Below, one piece after another: positions 7,151 through 13,638 of a stretch of DNA of 14,945 nt. The notes below the pieces were generated by a model. It ran no database searches. It was given only the letters and a program-made list of their open reading frames with translations, and was not told the origin of the DNA. The stretch lies in assembly GCA_038233815.1 (NCBI GenBank), contig JBBSVE010000075.1, positions 1 to 14,945 on the forward strand, read 5' to 3'. A program made the position numbers and the translations under genes. Numbering within the stretch: position 1 is the stretch's first letter; every line of letters starts with the position of its first letter. The stretch comes from JBBSVE01 sp038233815 (lineage in GTDB: Bacteria; Pseudomonadota; Alphaproteobacteria; Rhodobacterales; Rhodobacteraceae).

Positions 7151-9064
7151 CTATTCCGCCGCCTGCAGGGTGGCACGCGTTTGCGCCATCTCATCGCTCA
7201 TCGCGACAGCCAGATCCTTCTCCATCTCCTTGGAGCGGGCAACATAGGCCGCGTTGAGGTGGAGCGGCTGGCCCGGCACCCAGAGTGCCGCGAGATCGCG
7301 CATGGCCGCCCGTTCGACCCGAAAATAGGTCTGGCTCAACTTCGACGCCTCATATTTGGAAAATCCGATGTTTTCCAGCACATAGCGGCCCGCGCGCAGG
7401 CTCGAATCGTAGGTCTCTCGCACGATGTCGTTGGCCCCGGCCTGATATAGGCGGAAGACCTGCGGCCGGTCATAGGCGCGCGCCACGATATGCAGATCGG
7501 GGCGGCTTTTCCGCGCGAACTCCACGATGCGGAGGTTCTTGACCGGATCATCCACCGCCGCGACCAGCACGGACGCCTGCGCCAGGCCCGCTGCCTCCAG
7601 CAATTCCGGCCGCGTGGGATCACCGAAGAACCCCTTGGCGCCGAAGGTCCGCATCGTCTCGATGGCGCTCATGTCACTGTCGAGCACCACCGTCGTGCCG
7701 CCCGCCATCCGCACCAGCCGGTTCACCACCAGTCCGAACCGCCCGATGCCCGCGATAAGCACGGTCCCCGTCTCGTCGATATGATCGGCCGGGCGATCCG
7801 GGGTCCGGGTCGCCAGCCTGTGCGCGGCACTTTCATAGAGGATGAAGAGCAGCGGGGTCAGCAGCATCGTGAGGCTGATGACAAGCAGCGCCACCTCGCC
7901 GATGGCACCGGGCAGCACCGCCTGCTTGCGCGCGAAGCTCACGATGAGGAACCCGAACTCCCCCGCCTGCGCCAGCCCCAGCACGAAGAGCCAGCGGTCC
8001 CGGCCACGGACCCTGAAGATCAGCGCCAGCACGTGCAGAACCGCCATCTTGACCGCGATCACGCCCAGCGTCAGCGACACCACGATGACCGGGTTCGCGG
8101 CCAACAGCGCGAAGTTGATGCTCACCCCCACGGTCATGAAGAAGGGCCCCATGAGGATGCCCTTGAAGGGGGCAATGTCGGCTTCCAGCTGGTGGCGGAA
8201 CTCGGAGTTGGCGAGCACGACGCCGGCAAGGAAGGTCCCCAGGGCGGGTGAGAGGCCGACGAGCATCATCAGGAACGCGATACCCATGACGAGGAGCAGC
8301 GTGGCGAAGGTCGACATTTCCGGCAGGCGGGAGGCGTGGACAAAGCGGAAGGCTGGGCGGGAGAGAAAGTGCCCGGCAAGCACGATCGTCACAACGATGC
8401 CGAGCGTGGTCAGCGTCACCGCCCAACCCGGCATCGACTGGACCAGCGACAGGAGCGGTGCGGCGGCCCCGGATGCCTGGGCGGTCTCCGCGACGGCACC
8501 GCGGTCGATGCCGTAGGTGGCGACGCTGACCCCCTCCGGCACGCCAAACCCCGGCACGGCCAGAAGCGGGATCAGGATCAGCATCGGCACGACGGAGATG
8601 TCCTGGGTGAGCAGGACCGCGAAGGTCGCGCGACCGCCATTGGTCCGCATCAGGTTCTTTTCGCTCAACGTCTGGAGCACGATGGCGGTGGAGGAGAGCG
8701 ACAGCAGCATGCCGACGGTCATCCCGATCCGCCAGCCAGGGCCGAGCCAGACCATGATTGCGGTAATCGCCGCGGTGGTCAGCACGACCTGCAGGCCGCC
8801 CAACCCCAGAAGCTTGTGGCGCATGTCCCAAAGCGCTCGCGGCTCCAGCTCCAGCCCGATCAGGAACAGCATCATTACCACGCCGAACTCGGCAAAATGC
8901 TGGAGGTCGGCCGTCTCGGTCCCTGCAAGACCCAGCACCGGGCCAACCAGGATCCCCGCCGCGAGATAGCCCAGCACGGACCCCAGCCCGATCCGGACCG
9001 CGAGCGGCACGATCAGCACGGCGGCGCCGAGATAGATGCTGGCCTGAAGCAGGAAACTTTCCAT
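7151..9064 (-). CDS. CPA2-family monovalent cation:proton antiporter (KefB/KefC-like) with TrkA-N domain
   Basis: A 637-residue inner-membrane transporter. The N-terminal part (about residues 1-390) consists of many hydrophobic helices of the Na+/H+ exchanger fold, with the KefB/C-type segments 'LIGLELEPRALWDMR' and 'LTQDISVVPML'. A cytosolic Rossmann-type RCK/TrkA-N domain follows, with GIGRFG at 439-444 and an acidic 'VVLDSD' strand end, then 'GDPTRPELLEAAG', which is close to KefB/KefC. Characterised relatives are glutathione-gated potassium efflux systems that acidify the cytoplasm under electrophile stress; the ion and ligand of this one cannot be read from the sequence, and no kefF/kefG-type accessory gene is nearby. 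The ATG at 9064 starts directly at the first membrane helix and has AAAGG upstream; a longer frame to 9145 would add 27 basic, unlikely residues. Confidence 0.9.
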   Translation of the reverse strand: MESFLLQASIYLGAAVLIVPLAVRIGLGSVLGYLAAGILVGPVLGLAGTETADLQHFAEFGVVMMLFLIGLELEPRALWDMRHKLLGLGGLQVVLTTAAITAIMVWLGPGWRIGMTVGMLLSLSSTAIVLQTLSEKNLMRTNGGRATFAVLLTQDISVVPMLILIPLLAVPGFGVPEGVSVATYGIDRGAVAETAQASGAAAPLLSLVQSMPGWAVTLTTLGIVVTIVLAGHFLSRPAFRFVHASRLPEMSTFATLLLVMGIAFLMMLVGLSPALGTFLAGVVLANSEFRHQLEADIAPFKGILMGPFFMTVGVSINFALLAANPVIVVSLTLGVIAVKMAVLHVLALIFRVRGRDRWLFVLGLAQAGEFGFLIVSFARKQAVLPGAIGEVALLVISLTMLLTPLLFILYESAAHRLATRTPDRPADHIDETGTVLIAGIGRFGLVVNRLVRMAGGTTVVLDSDMSAIETMRTFGAKGFFGDPTRPELLEAAGLAQASVLVAAVDDPVKNLRIVEFARKSRPDLHIVARAYDRPQVFRLYQAGANDIVRETYDSSLRAGRYVLENIGFSKYEASKLSQTYFRVERAAMRDLAALWVPGQPLHLNAAYVARSKEMEKDLAVAMSDEMAQTRATLQAAE

Positions 9065-9196
9065 GGCGGGCCTTTCGGGCGGGGCACGGCCACGCCGCAT
9101 CGCCGACTGTCGGCGCAACCGGCATCCTAGCGGTGGCACACGCATCGGGCGAGGCGAAATGCGGTCAAGTTTTGTTACGCGGGTTGGCGCGCGATC

Positions 9197-9211
9197 ACGC
9201 GCGGCGCGCGT
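9197..9211. repeat. GC-rich inverted repeat just after the stop of the PilM/PilP-like gene
   Basis: ACGCGC-GGC-GCGCGT is a perfect inverted repeat beginning three bases beyond the stop codon of the 942-residue gene on the minus strand. No T tract follows on either strand, so it is not a classical intrinsic terminator. It could be a 3' stabilising hairpin within a transcript that continues into the antiporter gene. Confidence 0.35.
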
Positions 9212-9214
9212 GCG

Positions 9215-12043
9215 TCAGCCCTTGGGCATGGAGAGCACGTAAACGCGGCTCCCTTTCTGATAGCGCAGATCGGACCCGGTGATCTGTGCCACACGTCCGC
9301 CGTCAATCCGATCGCCCACTTTGACCTTGGAGAAACGGCCGGAGGCGTTGCGCACAAGGGCATAGCGGTTGTTCGAGGTGCCGTAGACGCCGATCAGGTT
9401 CGTCTCCGACAGGTTGATGGCGTTAGCGAAGGTCGCCTGCTTGGCCACGTTCGCGCGCGTCGGGATGCGCGGGGCGGCGGAGGCCACGACCTCGGGCTCA
9501 CTGTCGGCCTCGGCGGTTGCCTCAGGGGCTGCGGGCGTCGGTTCGGCGGCAGGCGCACGGCGTGTCGCGCTGGCCACGGCGGCCTGGACGGACCCGGAGA
9601 AATCGTCGGGCCGGGCGGCGGGTCTGCGCGGGATCGTGGCGACGGTGGAGGCGGAGGCGGAGGCGGAGGCGAGCCGCGCCACAGCGTCCGACGCCGCCAG
9701 GTTGGCCGCGAGCGAGGCCGCTGCGGCGCCGGAGGCCTGCTGCGAACGCTCCGCCTCCGCGAACCTGTCGTCGGGACGGGCCTTGGGGCGCAGGCCCGTG
9801 GCCGGATCCGCGACGGGCAACGCAAAGGCTCCGTCCCCGGCCGTTGGCTCTGCCGAGGCGGGACGGGTCTCGGGCCGCACTTTCGGCGAGCCGGGATCGG
9901 CCGAGAACCGAAGCGCCGTGGGGTCGGCGGGTGAGGGCGCTGCAAGCGAGCCCCCGGTGACGGGCGCCGCGAGGCTGGGGCTGGACGAACGCGCGGGGGC
10001 GGGATCGTTGGCGGCAAGCGTCGCCGGACGAGGCGGCGGTTCCGGTTTCGGACGCGCCTCGATCAGGCGCACACCCTCCGGCGTGGTGATGGCTGTCTTG
10101 CCCGGAACGATGCGGCCTTCGGCATCGAGCGCATAGTCGGTGCCGAACGGCGGCGGCGCGAACCCGGTGATGGGCGCAATGTCGTTCTGCACCGGCACGG
10201 GGGGCAACGACGCCGCATCGAACGCCGGGGTTTGCGGATCGGTGGTGGTGAGGAAGATCTCATCCTGCCCGGGGCCCGCGGGGTTGGCACGGACGGTCTG
10301 GCCGGTCGCCGCATCCTGAGTCACGACGGGCTGCGTCACCCGCGCGGCGTCCGTCGCGGTTGGCGGCAGGGCACCAGTGGGGGCCGTTCCCGACGCATCC
10401 GGCGAGGAGGCCGCTGCGACCGGGTCTCCGCCCATATCGGGCACAGCATCGGGATTGCCTTCGTCCGCGCCGGTTGCGGCCAGATCGCTGTCCATCTCAG
10501 GGTCGTCGGCGACTGCCGGGCTTGCAGACGGCTCCGAAGCGGTCACTGGCAGGCCTGCGTAATCCGTCTTTTGCGCGGTGTCGGTCCGCGCGAGGTAGAG
10601 CGACGACCATGCCGCGATCAGGCCGAGGATCAAAAGCAGCGCCACGGTCAGGATCAGACCCAGATACCGGGGCCGCCCCCGCGCCTGTTCGAGCTTCCGG
10701 CCGAAGGTTCCCATCGAGCTGTCGGATGACAGGGTCGGGGCCGGGTTCGCAGCCCCGGACCGCACGAACGGGCGGAGCGCCCCCCGCGCCGCGACCGGCT
10801 TGGCGGAGCCCACGGTTTGCGCCGCGCCTTTCGATCCAACGCCGCGCCCCGGCGATCCAAGAGGCGGCGTCGTGGCGGGGATCGGTCGCAGGATCGGGCT
10901 GCTGGCTTGCGTCGTCTGACTTTTGCCGCGCACGGCGGGGGCGAGCGGTTTCGCCGCAACGGCAGGGGCATTCGGGACTGCCGTGCGTGCAGGTGCGTCG
11001 ATAACCGAAGCCCGCGCCTCGACCCGGGCGGGTGAGGCGTCCGGTCGGCTGACGCCAAGGGCGGGCGGGATCAGGTCTGGATCGGTCGGCGGTGCATCGA
11101 CCGGAGCGTCGGCGAGGGCCAGAGCCTCCGCCTGCCGGCGACTGGCGAACGACGGCGACCCGGTCGCATCCGTGTCGGCCCTGATCTCGGCGCGGCCCTC
11201 TTCCCGATCACCATCTTCGTCGGCAAGGACGCGCTTTTTCGCGGCATCCTCCGCCACGCGGGCGGCCTCGGCTGCGGCCACTGCGTCGGCCTCGGACTGG
11301 GCACGGTCGGCCTGCGCACGGCGGCGAGCCTCATCGGCCTCCTCCTCGTCGGCGCGGGCCTTGGCGCGGGCGGCGCGTGCAGCCTCGGCCTCGGCGCGCA
11401 TCCGCTCCACCTCGGCGTCCGGGTCGGCTTCGGCACGATCGCTCTGTGCCACTTCGGTTTCTGGGCTGGCGGGGGGCGTGGGCGCCTCCTCGGGCTCACG
11501 GTTGACCGACTGCACCGGCTCGGGGTCGCGGGTCACCGTCTCACCCGCCGGAAGCAGGGTCGAGGCCATCGCCGTCGGACCGAACCAAGGCTCGCCGTCA
11601 AACACGCCCACCGGGGGGCTGCCGACGAACGAGAGTGGGTTCAGCCGGTGCACCGCGCCAAACGCCTCCGCCTCGTCCAGCGTTTCCTTCGAGACCACGG
11701 CGACCTGCACCACCGGGCCCGGGCCCGACCAGTCAAAGACCAGATCCGAAACCGGATAGGGAGTCCGCCCTTCGAGCCCTGCAGCGATCTGGGCGTGCCG
11801 TTCGGCCTTGCCCGGTCCCGGCGCCTCGATCTCGCAGTAGAGCACTTGGCTCGACGGCAGAATCAGCTTCGTGGTGATCCCGTGCGGCGAGAGGCCAAGC
11901 GCGGAATCGCGCAGGAACCCCAGCGCCTCGGCCAGATCGGGTCCATCGAACGCGGCGCGCCCGATTTCCAGCCAGCCGCCAACCGCGCGGTGCAAAAGAC
12001 CGACGGAGGTATCAGAGATGTCGAGCGCAAAATTCGGTTTCAT
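9215..12043 (-). CDS. Large bitopic membrane protein with PilM/GspL-like N-terminus and PilP/GspC-like C-terminus
   Basis: A 942-residue protein with no signal peptide. Residues 1 to about 160 ('FALDISDTSVGLL', 'KLILPSSQVLYCEIEAP', 'GRTPYPVSDLVFDW') resemble the first half of the actin-like cytoplasmic domain of PilM/GspL; the nucleotide-binding second half seems absent. An Ala/Glu/Arg/Asp-rich probable coiled coil spans about 198-290, followed by a Pro/Ala-rich segment. A single membrane helix lies at about 460-483, preceded by basic residues (inside-to-outside orientation). A long disordered periplasmic Pro/Ala/Thr/Ser region leads to a compact C-terminal domain at 884-942, patterned 'RYALVRNASG', 'VKVGDRIDGGRVAQI' like PilP/GspC homology regions. 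Family links are my pattern reading and were not searched. No pilus or type II secretion genes are in the window. No Shine-Dalgarno precedes the ATG. Function unknown; an envelope-spanning scaffold is inferred. Confidence 0.8.
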   Translation of the reverse strand: MKPNFALDISDTSVGLLHRAVGGWLEIGRAAFDGPDLAEALGFLRDSALGLSPHGITTKLILPSSQVLYCEIEAPGPGKAERHAQIAAGLEGRTPYPVSDLVFDWSGPGPVVQVAVVSKETLDEAEAFGAVHRLNPLSFVGSPPVGVFDGEPWFGPTAMASTLLPAGETVTRDPEPVQSVNREPEEAPTPPASPETEVAQSDRAEADPDAEVERMRAEAEAARAARAKARADEEEADEARRRAQADRAQSEADAVAAAEAARVAEDAAKKRVLADEDGDREEGRAEIRADTDATGSPSFASRRQAEALALADAPVDAPPTDPDLIPPALGVSRPDASPARVEARASVIDAPARTAVPNAPAVAAKPLAPAVRGKSQTTQASSPILRPIPATTPPLGSPGRGVGSKGAAQTVGSAKPVAARGALRPFVRSGAANPAPTLSSDSSMGTFGRKLEQARGRPRYLGLILTVALLLILGLIAAWSSLYLARTDTAQKTDYAGLPVTASEPSASPAVADDPEMDSDLAATGADEGNPDAVPDMGGDPVAAASSPDASGTAPTGALPPTATDAARVTQPVVTQDAATGQTVRANPAGPGQDEIFLTTTDPQTPAFDAASLPPVPVQNDIAPITGFAPPPFGTDYALDAEGRIVPGKTAITTPEGVRLIEARPKPEPPPRPATLAANDPAPARSSSPSLAAPVTGGSLAAPSPADPTALRFSADPGSPKVRPETRPASAEPTAGDGAFALPVADPATGLRPKARPDDRFAEAERSQQASGAAAASLAANLAASDAVARLASASASASTVATIPRRPAARPDDFSGSVQAAVASATRRAPAAEPTPAAPEATAEADSEPEVVASAAPRIPTRANVAKQATFANAINLSETNLIGVYGTSNNRYALVRNASGRFSKVKVGDRIDGGRVAQITGSDLRYQKGSRVYVLSMPKG
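9647..9670. repeat. Four perfect copies of a GGAGGC hexanucleotide
   Basis: Four uninterrupted copies of GGAGGC, read on the plus strand. On the coding minus strand they encode four Ala-Ser pairs in the disordered periplasmic part of the 942-residue protein (about residues 792-799). Loss or gain of a unit would keep the frame. Confidence 0.8.
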
Positions 12044-12062
12044 AGCATGGGTCTAGCACAAG

Positions 12063-12101
12063 GGCCGGAGGGGGCGGGAGTCCCGCGCTCCCGGCCTTTT
12101 T
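12063..12101 (+). terminator. Nested stem-loop with T tract in the pilMP-like/SIMPL divergent gap
   Basis: GGCCGG (12063-12068) and CCGGCC (12091-12096) form an outer stem enclosing an inner hairpin GCGGG (12074-12078)/CCCGC (12082-12086), followed immediately by TTTTT (12097-12101). On the plus strand this has intrinsic-terminator form, yet no plus-strand gene ends before it since cobT at 7145. It may stop antisense transcription of the 942-residue gene. On the minus strand the same bases would be the very 5' end of that gene's mRNA. Confidence 0.45.
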
Positions 12102-12102
12102 C

Positions 12103-12111
12103 ATTATAGCA
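12103..12111 (-). promoter_or_regulatory. Extended -10 promoter of the PilM/PilP-like gene
   Basis: Read on the minus strand this is TGC-TATAAT, a perfect -10 hexamer (12103-12108) with the extended TG element. No good -35 lies 16-18 bases upstream, which extended -10 promoters tolerate. The predicted start of transcription is near 12096, giving a leader of about 53 bases to the ATG at 12043. Confidence 0.5.
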
Positions 12112-12173
12112 GGTTTTCGCCGAAGAAAAGGAAAGAAGGGCCATGCCACCGGACGCCGGATTTTTTGTTTGGC

Positions 12174-12203
12174 AAGGAGGACGGGCTTGCCGGACGCTCC
12201 GGC
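12174..12203 (+). promoter_or_regulatory. Strong Shine-Dalgarno and hairpin in the SIMPL gene leader
   Basis: AAGGAGG (12174-12180) is an excellent ribosome binding site but lies 60 bases before the preferred ATG; it suits the TTG at 12187. A perfect inverted repeat GCCGGA-CGC-TCCGGC (12189-12203) starts inside that TTG codon. Either translation starts there in frame, or the leader has a decoy or standby ribosome site. Confidence 0.35.
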
Positions 12204-12240
12204 GGCTGAAATCATGGGGAAACGTCGGAAAGGATCCATC

Positions 12241-12942
12241 ATGCGCCTGCGCCATCTGCTTCGTGCCGCCCCTCTCCTCGCGCTGCTGGCCCAGCCTCTC
12301 GCGGCCCAGACGCCGCCGCAGCCCCATGCCCGGATCACCGTGACCGGAACCGGGGACGTCGCGGCGGCACCCGACATGGCCACGATCTCGCTCGGTGTTG
12401 TTGCGCGGGCGGACGCGGCGGGTGCGGCGATGGCGAGCATGTCGGAGCGTCTGACGCAGGTTATCGCCACGCTGAAGGCCGCAGGCGTGGCGGCGCGCGA
12501 TCTACAGACCTCGGACCTGTCGCTCAATCCGAACATGATCTACGGCCAGAACGGAGAAGCGGGCCGGATCGACGGCTATACCGCCAGCAGCACCGTGACG
12601 ATCCGGGTTCGCGCGCTGGAAAGCCTTGGCGCCACGCTCGACGCGGCGGTGAAGGATGGGGCCAATACGCTCAACGGTGTCACCTTCGGGCTGGCGGACC
12701 CCGCACCCCGGACCGACGAGGCGCGCCGTCGCGCCGTCGCCGATGCACGTCATCGGGCGGAACTTTACGCCGAGGCGGCCGGGGTGAGGCTCGGTCGGGT
12801 CGAGGAGATCGGCGAGAGCGGACGGTCGCCCGCGCCGCCGATGTTCCGCATGGCGGATGCGCAGACCGCGTCCGTTCCGGTGGAGGCGGGCGAGGTGACG
12901 CTCGGCGCATCCGTCACGATCACGTGGAGCCTTGAGGAATAG
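12241..12942 (+). CDS. Periplasmic SIMPL-domain (DUF541) protein
   Basis: A 233-residue protein with a signal peptide (residues 1-22: basic start, Leu/Ala core, cleavage after LAA before Gln23) and one SIMPL domain across most of the mature chain. The start 'RITVTGTGDVAAAPDMATIS' and the later 'DLQTSDLSLNPNMIYGQ', the 'ARHRAELYAEAAGVRLGRV' helix and the C-terminal strand 'VTITWSLEE' are typical. Members include periplasmic proteins tied to oxidative-stress defence (E. coli YggE) and the mammalian signalling protein SIMPL; the biochemical activity is not established. The ATG at 12241 has AAAGGA (12229-12234) six bases upstream. In-frame alternatives are ATG 12214 and a TTG at 12187 that follows a near-perfect AAGGAGG (12174-12180) by six bases; these would give an unusually long basic N-region. 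It converges on the transglycosylase gene with an eight-base gap. Confidence 0.9.
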   Translation: MRLRHLLRAAPLLALLAQPLAAQTPPQPHARITVTGTGDVAAAPDMATISLGVVARADAAGAAMASMSERLTQVIATLKAAGVAARDLQTSDLSLNPNMIYGQNGEAGRIDGYTASSTVTIRVRALESLGATLDAAVKDGANTLNGVTFGLADPAPRTDEARRRAVADARHRAELYAEAAGVRLGRVEEIGESGRSPAPPMFRMADAQTASVPVEAGEVTLGASVTITWSLEE

Positions 12943-12950
12943 GCAGGGGC

Positions 12951-13460
12951 TCAGCCGCCGCGGAGCCCGGTCTCCACCAGCATGCCGCGCCGCTTGGCCT
13001 CGTAGTAATAGCCGCGCGAATACCAGCCCTCTGCGGCGTCGGCGCTGCCGTGCGACAGGAGCCACGCGCCGCGCAGGTATTTCACGCCGAAGCGGAGGTT
13101 GGTCTCCGCGTCCAGCAGCCCGCCCGCGTCGCCATGATAGCCCATACCGCGCGCGGTCTGCGGCAAAAGCTGCATCAGACCCATGTAGGGTCCGTTGCGC
13201 GCGCCCGGATTGTAGGTGCTCTCACGCTTCACGATGCGGTGGACCAGCGGACGCGGCACGCCGTAGAGGTCGGCATATTTGTTGATGAGGCTGCGCATCT
13301 GCGCCGTTTCGCCCGCGTTGAGCTGGCGCGCAGGCGACGCGGCCTCGGCATCGCCGAATCCCAGAACCGCACCGGGAGAGCCGCATGCGCCGAGCGCCAG
13401 AAGCGTCAATCCCGCGACCATTCCGCGTGCCAGACCCCGTCCCGCGCTGCCGTTCCGCAT
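12951..13460 (-). CDS. Lipoprotein lytic transglycosylase (SLT domain)
   Basis: A 169-residue protein. Residues 1-26 are a lipoprotein signal with lipobox L-G-A-C, Cys26 being the lipidated residue; the following Gly gives no clear inner-membrane retention signal. The SLT-type goose-lysozyme-like domain spans about residues 50-165. 'VKRESTYNPGARNG' contains the presumed catalytic Glu80, and 'YMGLMQLLPQTARGMG' contains the substrate-cleft GLMQ motif (94-97). Such enzymes cleave peptidoglycan glycan strands, forming 1,6-anhydro ends. The usual late motif with Asn-Ala-Gly is not seen; 'EGWYSRGYYYEAKRRG' occupies its place. The ATG at 13460 is chosen for the signal peptide and for AAGGGA about eight bases upstream; the open frame continues to 13694 but has no signal-like sequence. 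It is divergent from metY. Confidence 0.9.
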   Translation of the reverse strand: MRNGSAGRGLARGMVAGLTLLALGACGSPGAVLGFGDAEAASPARQLNAGETAQMRSLINKYADLYGVPRPLVHRIVKRESTYNPGARNGPYMGLMQLLPQTARGMGYHGDAGGLLDAETNLRFGVKYLRGAWLLSHGSADAAEGWYSRGYYYEAKRRGMLVETGLRGG

Positions 13461-13495
13461 GTGTCGTCCCTTCGGTTGCCTATCTCCGCTCTTAG

Positions 13496-13514
13496 CCGGA
13501 CATCCCCGGTCCGG
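13496..13514. repeat. Inverted repeat in the transglycosylase leader region
   Basis: CCGGAC (13496-13501) and GTCCGG (13509-13514) form a perfect six-base inverted repeat around seven bases, 36 bases upstream of the transglycosylase start. It could be an operator or a leader hairpin of that gene. In DNA this rich in GC it may be chance. Confidence 0.3.
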
Positions 13515-13572
13515 AAACGTGCGCGGACTCCGATGCGCGGTTATCTGCCGATCGGGCGCCCGCGCGGTGCGA

Positions 13573-13601
13573 TTGCCGCCACACGCGCTTTCGCCTACCG
13601 T
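13573..13601 (+). promoter_or_regulatory. Candidate metY promoter
   Basis: TTGCCG (13573-13578) and TACCGT (13596-13601) are separated by exactly 17 bases, with transcription expected to start near 13608, about 30 bases before the ATG. The -35 matches four of six consensus bases and the -10 three, including the key first T, second A and last T. The spacing is ideal but the match is modest. Confidence 0.35.
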
Positions 13602-13623
13602 GTCACGCAAAGACCCTGTCACG
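13601..13623. repeat. TGTCACG direct repeat at the metY promoter
   Basis: Two exact copies of TGTCACG, at 13601-13607 and 13617-13623, are separated by nine bases (16-base period, about one and a half helical turns). The first overlaps the end of the proposed -10 and the second lies just before the ribosome binding site. The position suits a repressor site, but the operator is not one I recognise. Confidence 0.35.
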
Positions 13624-13638
13624 AAGGAAATCAGATCC

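Noticed and set aside
8336..9130. A 264-codon plus-strand frame under the antiporter gene
   Set aside because: Rich in His, Gln, Arg and Asp with no recognisable domain; complement of membrane-helix codons.
9414..10136. A 240-codon Ala/Gly/Ser-rich plus-strand frame under the 942-residue gene
   Set aside because: Low-complexity shadow of an Ala/Pro-rich coding region, with no ribosome site or domain.
12149..12166. Terminator-like CCGG-ACG-CCGG followed by six Ts
   Set aside because: The stem has only four pairs and it lies just upstream of the SIMPL ribosome sites, where no plus-strand gene ends.
13461..13638. Possible SAM-II, SAM-V or SAM/SAH riboswitch before metY
   Set aside because: A five-pair stem (ACACG/CGTGT) exists near 13581-13602, but the conserved loop and pseudoknot bases of these classes are not recognisable by eye.
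13279..13638. N-terminal extension of the metY frame by 120 codons
   Set aside because: It overlaps the transglycosylase gene antisense, has no MetY-like sequence, and the ATG at 13639 has a ribosome site and a family-typical N-terminus.
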